Notes: generated from the letters alone by a model not told the origin. Numbered from the stretch's first letter, positions 32,690 to 40,330 are shown. The stretch: 64,000 bases of DNA from an archaeon (GCA_029563035.1 JAKQTP010000123.1:136186-200185), one strand, 5' to 3'. Numbers and translations: made by a program.

Positions 32690-34060
32690 TATTATTTTTT
32701 CCTGATATACTTAAAATTAGGTAAAATTTTATATTATTCTTTTATGCAAGTTACGCAAGAAAAGAAATTAAAGATAAAAAACTCTTTAGCTAAAACTCGA
32801 GAGAAAAGAAAATCTCAAGTTTGTAAAGTTTATACTTTAAAGATAGATAAAAGTCATTTAAATTCTATACAAAAGAAATGGTTGAAAAAAATCTTTATAG
32901 AAGCTAGATGGTTTTATAATTATATTATATCACAAGATAATATTTTTCTTAATACTTCTTTATATAAACAAAAAGAAATTACGATAAAAGTTTTAAGTAA
33001 GTTTGAAAAAAGAAATATAGAATTTTTATCTTCTCAAATGAAACAAGGTTTATATGAGAGAATAAAAGAAGCTATTAAAGTTTTGTCTAAACTTAAAAAA
33101 CTTAATTTTACTATTGGTAGATTAAAATTCAAATCTGAAATAAATTCCATCGATCTTCCTCAATATAATAATACTTGGAAATTTAATAAAACTAGAATTA
33201 AAATACAGGGATTAAAGAAACCATTTAAAGTTCATGGTTTAAAACAAATTCCAAAAGGAAGTGAATTTGCTAATGCGAAACTTGTAAGAAAGCCTTCTGG
33301 TTATTATATTCAAATTACAACCTTTCAACAAAGAAAAGAAAAACAAAAAACTAATAAAGAAGTTGGTTTAGATTTTGGAATTAAAGATTCTATAACAACT
33401 TCTGATGGTGAAAAATTAAATATTAAAATTCCAGAATCTTATAGATTAAAAAGACTTCAAAAGGGTTTTGCAAAGAAAAATAATTTAAAATCAAATAAAA
33501 GAAAAAAGAATCTTATTAAAATAAAACAAGAATATGAAAGAATTTCAAATCAGAAAAAAGATCAAGTAAATAAACTTGTATCTTATTTAAAGAATAATTA
33601 TGATACAATTTATATTCAAGAAGAACAAATAGCAAATTGGCATAAAGGTTTATTTGGTAAACAAGTTCAACATTCTGCACTTGGGGCAATAAAGTCTAAA
33701 TTAAAAACTTTAGAAAGCACCCAAGTAATATCGAAATGGGAACCAACTACTAAATTATGTCCAGTTTGTGGATTACTAAATAAAATATCTTTATCAGAAA
33801 GAACTTATAAATGTTCTTGTGGTTATGAAAAAGATAGAGATACTCATTCAGCTAATAATATACTTTTAATTGGAAAGTCTAAATCCAATTCTGTTATGGA
33901 GCGTAACAGTACAACATCTGAGAATAAGATCAATGAATTTTCAAAGAGCAATCTAGAAAATTTAAATCATGATTCGTTGAAGATGGAAGCTAAAGTTTTT
34001 TAGACTTTAGTAGCTCACCTACCTGCTTCTTTCCAGAAAGTAGAATAACTTTTCTCTTTA
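32690..34060 (+). mobile_element. Stand-alone TnpB element (IS605/IS1341 type)
   Basis: A plus-strand insertion in an otherwise minus-strand region, made of tnpB plus short flanks. No TnpA is nearby. The 3' flank after tnpB has small hairpins (AAAGT...ACTTT; GTAG-CTCAC-CTAC) such as occur in the omegaRNA/right end of these elements. Exact ends not determined. Confidence 0.6.
32744..34003 (+). CDS. tnpB: TnpB RNA-guided nuclease (RuvC-like)
   Basis: 419 aa. N-terminal Lys-rich OrfB helix-turn-helix; RuvC-I GLDFGIKDS (Asp), RuvC-II YIQEEQIANW (Glu), zinc finger CPVC...CSCG and RuvC-III DRDTHSANNIL (Asp). The catalytic triad looks intact. TnpB proteins use a transposon-encoded RNA to cut target DNA and keep the element in the population. 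Opposite in strand to its neighbours, which supports insertion. Confidence 0.93.
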   Translation: MQVTQEKKLKIKNSLAKTREKRKSQVCKVYTLKIDKSHLNSIQKKWLKKIFIEARWFYNYIISQDNIFLNTSLYKQKEITIKVLSKFEKRNIEFLSSQMKQGLYERIKEAIKVLSKLKKLNFTIGRLKFKSEINSIDLPQYNNTWKFNKTRIKIQGLKKPFKVHGLKQIPKGSEFANAKLVRKPSGYYIQITTFQQRKEKQKTNKEVGLDFGIKDSITTSDGEKLNIKIPESYRLKRLQKGFAKKNNLKSNKRKKNLIKIKQEYERISNQKKDQVNKLVSYLKNNYDTIYIQEEQIANWHKGLFGKQVQHSALGAIKSKLKTLESTQVISKWEPTTKLCPVCGLLNKISLSERTYKCSCGYEKDRDTHSANNILLIGKSKSNSVMERNSTTSENKINEFSKSNLENLNHDSLKMEAKVF

Positions 34061-34537
34061 TGTCCAAAGATAGCCTCTTATTTTTATTAATCTAATTAAA
34101 TTCTTTTCCTCTTCTTCTAGAAATTTTATTTGTTCTTGATTATATAAATTACTTAAGTATTCACCATAGTTAGAACTAACACTATGCCATTCAAAAAGAC
34201 CTGGATGATCTTCACAAGGAGTGTAATAATGAACGGTATGCTCGGACCATTGATCTAATAAGTAATCTATTTCTTCTTCTCTTTGTTTTCTTTCTATCTT
34301 CCAGTAAGAATATAATCTATCTATTTCTTCTTTAGCTTTTTTATGATATTTATCACTATTCCAGTTAACACTATCTAATCCACCGTGTTCATAAAAATCA
34401 CAAAGAAGTTCAAAGTTAAAAGTAAGAAGCATCTCTTGGCATTCCCATGGAGCATAAAATGCTTTACTTGCTTTATAAAATAATCTAACTTTGTAATATC
34501 TTCTTCTTACTGGCCAAGTTAACTTTTTTATATTCAT
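34058..34537 (-). CDS. Hypothetical protein
   Basis: 159 aa, helical, with YSYWKIERKQREEEIDYLLDQW and ending EEEEKNLIRLIKIRGYLW. No family recognised. Just beyond the TnpB right end. Confidence 0.6.
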   Translation of the reverse strand: MNIKKLTWPVRRRYYKVRLFYKASKAFYAPWECQEMLLTFNFELLCDFYEHGGLDSVNWNSDKYHKKAKEEIDRLYSYWKIERKQREEEIDYLLDQWSEHTVHYYTPCEDHPGLFEWHSVSSNYGEYLSNLYNQEQIKFLEEEEKNLIRLIKIRGYLWT

Positions 34538-34764
34538 TTTGATTTCTTTTTGTTTTCTTCCTGCTGTTTTTTCATTCTTCTATCCAGAGAATTTAAAGAG
34601 GAATCTTGTCCTATTCTAACTTCTTTCTTTGCAGGAAAACAAAGCGCAGATTTTAAATGCGCTATATCGTCCTTAAGTTTTTCTATCTCTTTAAAATGCT
34701 CTTCTTTTAATTTTTTAAGTTCGTTTTCTAAATCCTTAATTTTGTCGTGAGCCGTTATATCCAT
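34534..34764 (-). CDS. Coiled-coil protein
   Basis: 76 aa. Residues 5-40 form heptads (KDLENELKKLKEEHFKEIEKL is the character), basic tail. Overlaps the downstream gene by 4 bp. Confidence 0.55.
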   Translation of the reverse strand: MDITAHDKIKDLENELKKLKEEHFKEIEKLKDDIAHLKSALCFPAKKEVRIGQDSSLNSLDRRMKKQQEENKKKSK

Positions 34765-34775
34765 AATAACTCTCC

Positions 34776-34991
34776 TTAAAATTGATTATCTACTTGCTCC
34801 TTAACAACTGGACATCCTAAAGGATGATCAAAGATAACACAATCTGTTCTACCTCTATATTTAGGATACTTGCAACTTTTGTTTTCTGGTACTGACATAC
34901 CCCTTCCAACTATTCTCATTTTTCTATGCGGACAAGTTTGTTTTAATTCATTTATTAAATCTCTTCGTTGTTTTTCAATTGCATCCATCAT
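34776..34991 (-). CDS. Small Cys-containing hypothetical protein
   Basis: 71 aa. N-terminal helix then CPHRKM...C...C...CPVV; Cys/His spacing could bind zinc. Confidence 0.5.
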   Translation of the reverse strand: MMDAIEKQRRDLINELKQTCPHRKMRIVGRGMSVPENKSCKYPKYRGRTDCVIFDHPLGCPVVKEQVDNQF

Positions 34992-34993
34992 AA

Positions 34994-35233
34994 CTATTTA
35001 CCCTGTGCATTACTAGTAGGTTGTAATTCTTTTAATTTACTTTCTAATTCTTTTGTGTATTCACCACATTGTTTATTAAATCCTTTTGCCATTTCTAAAT
35101 CAACTCTTAACCATAAATTTTCTTGTTTAAATTTATCTCTTTCTATTTGAAGTTTCTGTATATCAGCTTCGTATGTTTCTATACTGACACACCCTGTACA
35201 TAAAATTAGCATTCCGACTAAAATAGTTTTCAT
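34994..35233 (-). CDS. Coiled-coil lipoprotein, possible outer-membrane spanin subunit
   Basis: 79 aa. Lipobox MKTILVGMLILCTGC, then a long helix (IQKLQIERDKFKQENLWL). Rz1-type spanins are small lipoproteins, but are usually Pro-rich; no partner i-spanin is recognised nearby. Spanin role is inference. Confidence 0.55.
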   Translation of the reverse strand: MKTILVGMLILCTGCVSIETYEADIQKLQIERDKFKQENLWLRVDLEMAKGFNKQCGEYTKELESKLKELQPTSNAQGK

Positions 35234-35416
35234 TTACTTACTCCGATTATCAGTATCAATTACTGTATGACCACAGAACTCACAATATCTAATTACTCCG
35301 TATTCTGTAAGTTTAATAAGCTTAGCATCCTTTGCTTCCAATCTTATATTGACCATAAGATGAATTTTAAATACTTTACAAAATTTGCAGATAATATTTG
35401 CTATTAATTCTTTCAT
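35234..35416 (-). CDS. Small zinc-binding protein
   Basis: 60 aa. CKFC near the N-terminus and CEFCGH near the C-terminus may jointly bind zinc. Separated from the next gene's stop by no bases. Confidence 0.5.
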   Translation of the reverse strand: MKELIANIICKFCKVFKIHLMVNIRLEAKDAKLIKLTEYGVIRYCEFCGHTVIDTDNRSK

Positions 35417-35752
35417 TTAAACCTCCTCCTTTAATATCTCTTTTATAGAATAAATTTTTATTTTAAGTTTTGAAGCAACTTGTGCACAAGCAGGACAAGC
35501 ATGTATATCTAAAAGATCTCCTCTCTTGTTTGTTCTACAAATAATAATACTTCTTAATCTTTCTCCATACTTTCTTATCAGAGCAATCTCTGCATGAACT
35601 CCACCGCCACGGTGTGAAAGGCGATGCCGATTCATTGTGCAACCCAATACTCTTCCTTTTCTATCCAACCCTACTGCTGATACTTTATATCTACATCTAG
35701 ATTGACTTGCCTTTCTTTGAGCCAGATTAACTATATCATCTTGAGGTGTCAT
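35417..35752 (-). CDS. Cytidine/deoxycytidylate deaminase-like protein
   Basis: 111 aa. HAEIALIRKYG and CPACAQVAS are the zinc-binding and catalytic motifs of the CDA superfamily. Compact, phage-type. Second deaminase after the gene at 28.6 kb; they may act on different nucleotides. Confidence 0.75.
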   Translation of the reverse strand: MTPQDDIVNLAQRKASQSRCRYKVSAVGLDRKGRVLGCTMNRHRLSHRGGGVHAEIALIRKYGERLRSIIICRTNKRGDLLDIHACPACAQVASKLKIKIYSIKEILKEEV

Positions 35753-35960
35753 AATTACCTTTTTTATGTTTAAAAATCTTTTTAGTTATAAAAAGAAGTA
35801 AACCATTTATTATAGCAAAAATAATAAATTGTATAATCATTGCTATAAACCAATCACTTAAAAAAGGAAGAGGATTAATATATTCTGCTATTATATATAG
35901 TTGTAGTAAGGTACTTATTGTAAATACTATAATACCAAATATTATAGCAAGTTTTTTCAT
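35736..35960 (-). CDS. Two-helix membrane protein
   Basis: 74 aa with hydrophobic helices (LAIIFGIIVFTISTLLQLYII; FIAMIIQFIIFAIINGLLLF) and a basic tail. Lies among lipoprotein and secreted genes that could form a lysis module; unproven. Confidence 0.5.
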   Translation of the reverse strand: MKKLAIIFGIIVFTISTLLQLYIIAEYINPLPFLSDWFIAMIIQFIIFAIINGLLLFITKKIFKHKKGNYDTSR

Positions 35961-36208
35961 TTAATTCCTCCACATTTAGACCAAGAAAATTTACCAAACT
36001 TATCTGAATAGGTAATTAAACATCTATGCATATTTTCTTCTACTTCGTTTAATTTAGTTCTATTCATTCTTTTCAGACGATGCAACTTATTATATTCTTT
36101 ATTATATAAACAAATACATCTAAGTAAATCTATTTCTTCAAATTCTTCTGCAAAGACAAAAGAAGAAATTAGTAGTAAACTAAGAAGACTTATGATTATT
36201 CTTTTCAT
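35957..36208 (-). CDS. Small secreted protein
   Basis: 83 aa. Signal peptide MKRIIISLLSLLLISSFVFA with a clear AxA-like site, then a Cys/Lys-rich helix. Overlaps the RHH gene by ATGA. Confidence 0.55.
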   Translation of the reverse strand: MKRIIISLLSLLLISSFVFAEEFEEIDLLRCICLYNKEYNKLHRLKRMNRTKLNEVEENMHRCLITYSDKFGKFSWSKCGGIK

Positions 36209-36354
36209 GCCTTTTTTATTTTTTTGATATATTGTTTTAAAGCTTGTTCACAAATCCAATTAACAGACCTATCATACTCAGCAGAAAGAATAGCTAATTG
36301 AATTAGTATTTCATCAGATAATTCTATAGTAATTTTAACTCGTTTTCTTTTCAT
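36205..36354 (-). CDS. Ribbon-helix-helix protein (49 aa)
   Basis: VKITIELSDEILIQLAIL then EYDRSVNWICEQALKQYI: an RHH fold in 49 residues. Sits between SpsF-like and a secreted protein with 4-bp overlaps at both ends. May regulate this block. Confidence 0.6.
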   Translation of the reverse strand: MKRKRVKITIELSDEILIQLAILSAEYDRSVNWICEQALKQYIKKIKKA

Positions 36355-37055
36355 TCTATTTCGACACCTGCTATTAATTCTGGATTCTTTTTTAAGAATT
36401 TCAAAACTTCTTGTATAGAGAAGGGTTTACCATGATAAAGCTCTTCATATATTTTACTAGCTAAAATATAATCACTTTTATAATCCACAGTTAATCTTAA
36501 ACCTTCACCTTGTACTATACCCATATCCATAAATTCAGAATGAAAGATATGATTGTTTAATTTGATATAAGTTGTTACGTGCTCTCTATCTGATTTTCTT
36601 TTGGATTCTGAATATGCTCTATCCAGAGCAGATTTTTTAAACATTTCAATTCCTACTCCAATAGGAATGCCAGACATACCATAGTAATCTATCTTATCTT
36701 TTAGTTCCTTTTGTATAAGCTTATTTCCTAATTCCACATCTACAAAAGGATTATCACCTGTTGCTCTAATTACATATTGACAGCTACGATAATTAGTCGC
36801 ATCATAAAATCTTTTAAGAACATCCTCGTCAGGACCTCTGTAAACATTACATCCTTTAGATCTAGCTAAATCAACTATAGGTTGATTGGATTCGTGTATA
36901 CCAGTAGCTACAATAACTAAATCTACGTTCTTGAGTTTTTGTACTCTATCTATTACATGTTCTAATAAAGGTTTTTCTGCTAATGGAAGCATTGCTTTTC
37001 CTGGTAATCTAGTCGAATTAAATCTAGATTGAATTACAGCAATTATTTTCTCCAT
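36351..37055 (-). CDS. spsF: SpsF-like cytidylyltransferase / sugar-nucleotide transferase
   Basis: 234 aa. IAVIQSRFNSTRLPGKAMLPL (nucleotide-binding N-terminus), IVATGIHESNQ, YRGPDEDVLKRFYDA, VIRATGDNPF and VDYKSDY follow the SpsF/CMP-sugar synthetase pattern. It would activate a sugar for surface decoration. Works logically with the SpsG-like protein (12.4 kb) and SGNH hydrolase next door. Confidence 0.8.
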   Translation of the reverse strand: MEKIIAVIQSRFNSTRLPGKAMLPLAEKPLLEHVIDRVQKLKNVDLVIVATGIHESNQPIVDLARSKGCNVYRGPDEDVLKRFYDATNYRSCQYVIRATGDNPFVDVELGNKLIQKELKDKIDYYGMSGIPIGVGIEMFKKSALDRAYSESKRKSDREHVTTYIKLNNHIFHSEFMDMGIVQGEGLRLTVDYKSDYILASKIYEELYHGKPFSIQEVLKFLKKNPELIAGVEIE

Positions 37056-37076
37056 GTTATCTGCTCTCCTTTTATT

Positions 37077-37859
37077 TTATGCTATAATGGGAAGACAATT
37101 CTTATGCGTGCTTCTTTCTATTAAATCTACGAACAGTAATCGTCCAATAGGTGATAGGTGCACTCCATCTGAAGAATAATCTGCTTTCATCATAACATGC
37201 CAAGCAGCTACAAAATGTTTGATTAATGGTATAATTACTGTATTTTTATCTTGTCCCAACCAGTTAAAAAGATTTTGAGTATATTCCACATAATGTATCA
37301 TTGCATAATCCACGCACGTTGCTGGTAGTCCATACATAATAATTCTTGCTTTTGGAAATCTTTTTCTAATATAATCGAATAATATATTACATTCTTTTTT
37401 CACTACTTCTATTTTTTGATGTTGCAATAAATTATTCCCACCCGGCGTCCCTACTAGAATAAAATTAGGTTGATAATTATATCTAGTTATATCAGAATCC
37501 ATATCCTTTAAAAGCTGGAGCATGTGGCATGCACGCATGCCACCTAATGCCCAGTTCATTCTTATATCTATAACGTCTTGTGCGTCTTTTTTACTTTGTG
37601 CTAGAATAGAATCTCCTATACCAAGTATTCTAACAGAATCTCTTGTATAAGAAGTTTGCATATAATCTACAAAGCTAGCTTTGCATTCTTGTAAATGATC
37701 TTGATAATCGTCATGCGGAACATATGACTCATCTACAGGTTTTTTAAATTTAAGATCCATTAAGATCATAGCTTGTCTTACTGAATCTTTCTTCTTAGCA
37801 TAATCTTTGCATTCTATCTGTGTTTGGATTTCAGCAATCATTTTTTTAAAGAAATTCAT
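37077..37859 (-). CDS. SGNH-family hydrolase
   Basis: 260 aa. Block I ILGIGDSI (Ser), block III VGTPGGNN (Asn), block V SDGVHLSPIG (Asp-x-x-His). These are the SGNH/GDSL esterase catalytic residues. Likely deacetylates or acylates a polysaccharide, consistent with the upstream SpsF-like gene. Confidence 0.8.
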   Translation of the reverse strand: MNFFKKMIAEIQTQIECKDYAKKKDSVRQAMILMDLKFKKPVDESYVPHDDYQDHLQECKASFVDYMQTSYTRDSVRILGIGDSILAQSKKDAQDVIDIRMNWALGGMRACHMLQLLKDMDSDITRYNYQPNFILVGTPGGNNLLQHQKIEVVKKECNILFDYIRKRFPKARIIMYGLPATCVDYAMIHYVEYTQNLFNWLGQDKNTVIIPLIKHFVAAWHVMMKADYSSDGVHLSPIGRLLFVDLIERSTHKNCLPIIA

Positions 37860-37877
37860 TTATACCATCCCAGCAGT

Positions 37878-38108
37878 TTAATCAACTACGTCTTTTGCAC
37901 AATATTCTATTATAGCTCTAAATTCTTTAGGATCTGCTTTAGCTTTCATATCTATACTTCTATCCACCAAACATGTTTGAATACATGAAATATATTCAGT
38001 TTCCATTTCTAGATAAGTTTTTCTTAAACAACTTTTTACTAGAAAGACCACACCTATTATAAGACCTATTAATACTATTACTGAAAAGATCTTACCTACG
38101 TTTGACAT
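37878..38108 (-). CDS. Small membrane-anchored protein
   Basis: 76 aa. N-terminal helix (IFSVIVLIGLIIGVVFLV) with two Cys pairs in the soluble part (CIQTC...C). Function unknown. Confidence 0.5.
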   Translation of the reverse strand: MSNVGKIFSVIVLIGLIIGVVFLVKSCLRKTYLEMETEYISCIQTCLVDRSIDMKAKADPKEFRAIIEYCAKDVVD

Positions 38109-38111
38109 ATA

Positions 38112-38288
38112 CTACATCTCCTTTAATGTTTTTTTGAGAGGACACCAAAATGGATATCCTTCTTCTTTAATATCAATAATAACTTTTGCTAAAGGAAATT
38201 TAGGATGTATACATACATATCTTTCCATCCAACCATCTTGAGAACAGTGTTTACATTTCTCACATTTAGATCCAGATTTTTTCTTCAT
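38112..38288 (-). CDS. Small Cys-rich zinc protein (58 aa)
   Basis: CEKCKHCSQDGW...YVCIHP...FWCP: a Cys cluster typical of small phage zinc proteins. Abuts the membrane-protein gene downstream (3 bp gap). Confidence 0.5.
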   Translation of the reverse strand: MKKKSGSKCEKCKHCSQDGWMERYVCIHPKFPLAKVIIDIKEEGYPFWCPLKKTLKEM

Positions 38289-38291
38289 TTA

Positions 38292-38744
38292 TTATCTCAC
38301 TCTATAAGTACTTACAATACACTTAGAAGAATATGTTGGATATTTTGAAAACTTATAATATACAAGACCGGCTAGTAACAATTTAGATTGACTATTACCC
38401 CAAGTTAATCTAGATATAGTATCTGTGTTCTTAAAAGAAATCCTAAATCTAAAATTCTTTTTAGATTTAGGAGCTATATAACCAATTTCCTTTTTAAGAT
38501 TAGTAGCAATTCTAGTAAGTGTAGTACCATCAAAATCCACATATAAATCTGTTGCATCTAAATAGATTTTAGAATTAGAAGTGTTAGAAATAGATACTAT
38601 TACATCTGCTTTAATTGTATTTAACCCTTCAGAAGTTATCTTAAACTTTGAAAATGTTAAAGGAAAGCATTCTTCGTCTTCTCTGAGTTGAAATAAATTA
38701 CAACCCAAGAAAAAGATAAATGATAATACTATTAATCTTTTCAT
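38292..38744 (-). CDS. Lipoprotein, LEA14-like beta-sandwich
   Basis: 150 aa. Lipobox MKRLIVLSFIFFLGC. The rest (FSKFKITSEGLNTIKADVIV, NTSNSKIYLDATDLYVDFDG) resembles a WHy/LEA14-type domain. Presumably anchored in the envelope. A FLGC lipobox would suit a spirochaete host, weakly. Confidence 0.6.
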   Translation of the reverse strand: MKRLIVLSFIFFLGCNLFQLREDEECFPLTFSKFKITSEGLNTIKADVIVSISNTSNSKIYLDATDLYVDFDGTTLTRIATNLKKEIGYIAPKSKKNFRFRISFKNTDTISRLTWGNSQSKLLLAGLVYYKFSKYPTYSSKCIVSTYRVR

Positions 38745-38752
38745 TGTATCTC

Positions 38753-39025
38753 CTATACTAAAAAAGGAACTAAATCATTATTAGGTTTGATATAGTATAC
38801 TTCTGTTTGAAATAACTCATTTGAAAATTCTGCACCTTCTTTTAATTTTCTTACTTCATCTACTAATTGCTTTTGTGTTTTAAGGCCTTTTAACTGTTTA
38901 GTAGTTATATGCAATCCTATAAACTTTCTTAGCTCACTAAAAGTAGAAAATTCTATTATACATGGAATACATTTTTTAAACTTATATACTAATACTAGAT
39001 ATTTTCCTGTTTTAAACCTATTCAT
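38753..39025 (-). CDS. Hypothetical protein
   Basis: 90 aa. YLVLVYKFKKCIPCIIEF N-terminus, LKGLKTQKQLVDEVRKL centre. No family recognised. Next to the RNA cluster at 39 kb. Confidence 0.55.
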   Translation of the reverse strand: MNRFKTGKYLVLVYKFKKCIPCIIEFSTFSELRKFIGLHITTKQLKGLKTQKQLVDEVRKLKEGAEFSNELFQTEVYYIKPNNDLVPFLV

Positions 39026-39059
39026 ATATATCCTCTTATAAAATTAATTTTCAAATAGA

Positions 39060-39087
39060 TCCCGACCTGATCACCTTCAGGCCGGGA
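39060..39087 (-). terminator. GC-rich hairpin at the end of the RNA cluster
   Basis: Minus-strand stem TCCCGGCCTGA/TCAGGTCGGGA with a 6-nt loop, one mismatch/wobble. It lies at the 3' end of the permuted tRNA cluster. Not followed by a strong U-tract, so it may be a processing or stability hairpin. Confidence 0.55.
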
Positions 39088-39135
39088 TTGATAGTATCAT
39101 CGAATACTTTTCAAGAGTATTTGTAGCTGATGATT

Positions 39136-39320
39136 GTGCTCAATTTTAGAATGTACCTTTCCGTTTAACTGAATTCTTAGCTTTACAGGAGACGACCTTC
39201 CTGCTGGTCCACCCCTCGACTAAATCTACATTTCATGAATATAAACTTAGTCGAGGGGACAGGAATCGAACCTGCGACTTCTCCTCATTAGTAATTCAGA
39301 CTTGACTACATTCCTAGCAC
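39136..39320 (-). tRNA. Circularly permuted tRNA gene, isotype uncertain
   Basis: Minus strand, 3' half first (39284-39251): anticodon-stem strand GGAGA, T-arm GCAGG-TTCGATT-CCTGT, acceptor CCCCTCG, A. After a 32-nt linker comes the 5' half (39218-39188): acceptor CGAGGGG, D-arm GACC-AGCAGGAA-GGTC, anticodon-stem strand TCTCC. All four arms pair perfectly only in permuted order. Outer flanks also pair: CTGAATT/AATTCAG, GAATGTA/TACATTC, GTGCT/AGCAC. The 5' half resembles bacterial Met/fMet tRNA; loop reading is ambiguous (AAU if broken after the 5' stem). Confidence 0.75.
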
Positions 39321-39330
39321 ATGTTCTTAA

Positions 39331-39474
39331 CTTAGGGTAATAACTTAAATCTTAAATGATTCTGTTTACCGTTTCAGCACTCTCCGTTAATTTATTAATG
39401 CTATTCGGAGAGGAAGGATTCGAACCTTCAAGCTCAATGAGCAATCATTATATCAAATTAAATTTAAACCTAAG
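39331..39474 (-). tRNA. Circularly permuted tRNA-Leu(TAA) gene
   Basis: Minus strand, 3' half first (39447-39405): anticodon-stem strand TGATT, variable arm GCTC-ATT-GAGC, T-arm GAAGG-TTCGAAT-CCTTC, acceptor CTCTCCG, A. After an 18-nt linker comes the 5' half (39386-39357): acceptor CGGAGAG, TG, D-arm CTG-AAACGGTAAA-CAG, anticodon-stem strand AATCA then TTTAA. The long variable arm, D-loop and TTTAA fit tRNA-Leu(UAA). Flanks CTTAGG/CCTAAG pair, extending the anticodon helix. Confidence 0.78.
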
Positions 39475-39504
39475 CCTGTCTATTGCTTATAGCAATAGAA
39501 CCCT

Positions 39505-39549
39505 TTATGGTGGAAGGACTCGAACCTTCACTAACCCCCTTTACCATAA
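39505..39549 (-). tRNA. 45-nt acceptor/T-arm minihelix (tRNA-like)
   Basis: TTATGGT pairs with ACCATAA over 7 bp; T-arm GAAGG-TTCGAGT-CCTTC sits in the normal position. In place of D- and anticodon arms is only a 13-nt linker. It looks like a tRNA top half. Could be a truncated relic or a functional tRNA mimic. Lies just after the stop region of the gene at 39.6 kb and before the two permuted genes. Confidence 0.5.
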
Positions 39550-39558
39550 CTAAAACTA

Positions 39559-40302
39559 TTACTTCTCAAATACAAAATCAAGGAGCTTTGTACCAAAATC
39601 TTCTTGTTTTACTTCAATAGAATTAGCTTCTTCTCTAGCAACTTTAATAGCTTTATCTAATGCACGAATTTTTTCAAGCATTTTTTCTTTATCTTGCTTT
39701 GCAATACATCCAGAAAATTTTGTAGTAGACCAAGTACCAATAACCACATCTTCATTGTATACCTCTACTTGGGCAGGATGCTTATCTGTTGCTTCCGCTT
39801 TAACATGGTTCTTCATTACTTTTTTTGTTTTAAAAGTATCTTTAGAATCTGAAACATATTGCATAGAATCCTCTTTCCATGTCCAATTCTCTGCAGGATC
39901 AAGAACAGGAAGGGCATTTACAAATGTGTGCAAATCTGTAAGCTGCTTTTCAAGAAAAAGAAGATGTGTAACGGGTACTTGATTAAGAATTATTTTACCA
40001 TCTACTAACACATCAGCTTTAGCATTACAGTTTGCAACATCTTGTGTTGCACATACATTATACATATCTTCACAAACTTCTCTTGCTTCTTTAATACATT
40101 CAAATACAGAAGTTTGAATCTGCTTATCCTCATTAGGAAAACGATCTCCTTCTTCATCCTTAGGTGTGTATCGTTTTGCTAAACCCTGAAATAAATCTGC
40201 TTTTTCTAAAGTATGATATACTTTAGAAAGTACTTTTTCCTTGCGACTTTTTTGACCATTGGCAATGGCAATAACTTGATTAAGTTTTAATGTTTTGTTC
40301 AT
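39559..40302 (-). CDS. Conserved phage protein (DUF7873-like)
   Basis: 247 aa. KLNQVIAIANGQKSRKEKVL, YTPKDEEGDRFPNEDK, PVTHLLFLEKQLTDL, LPVLDPAENW and ATDKHPAQVEVYNED are strongly patterned and match a widespread uncharacterised phage and bacterial family. Function unknown. Confidence 0.8.
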   Translation of the reverse strand: MNKTLKLNQVIAIANGQKSRKEKVLSKVYHTLEKADLFQGLAKRYTPKDEEGDRFPNEDKQIQTSVFECIKEAREVCEDMYNVCATQDVANCNAKADVLVDGKIILNQVPVTHLLFLEKQLTDLHTFVNALPVLDPAENWTWKEDSMQYVSDSKDTFKTKKVMKNHVKAEATDKHPAQVEVYNEDVVIGTWSTTKFSGCIAKQDKEKMLEKIRALDKAIKVAREEANSIEVKQEDFGTKLLDFVFEK

Positions 40303-40330
40303 TTTTTAAACCTCAATTTAAATTTTATTT

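Noticed and set aside
39127..39160. CTGATGA on the plus strand, reminiscent of a hammerhead ribozyme core
   Set aside because: No matching GAAA core or third stem in reach; the other features of the RNA cluster are on the opposite strand.
39136..39474. Group I introns in the tRNA cluster
   Set aside because: The flanks and linkers are too short to hold P3-P8 and no conserved P7/G-binding sequence is seen; the order of halves is permuted instead.
39356..39553. Plus-strand ORF of 65 codons across the tRNA cluster
   Set aside because: It reads through the antisense of T-arms (giving EGFEPS and GRTRTFTN-type peptides), a known artefact of tRNA genes.
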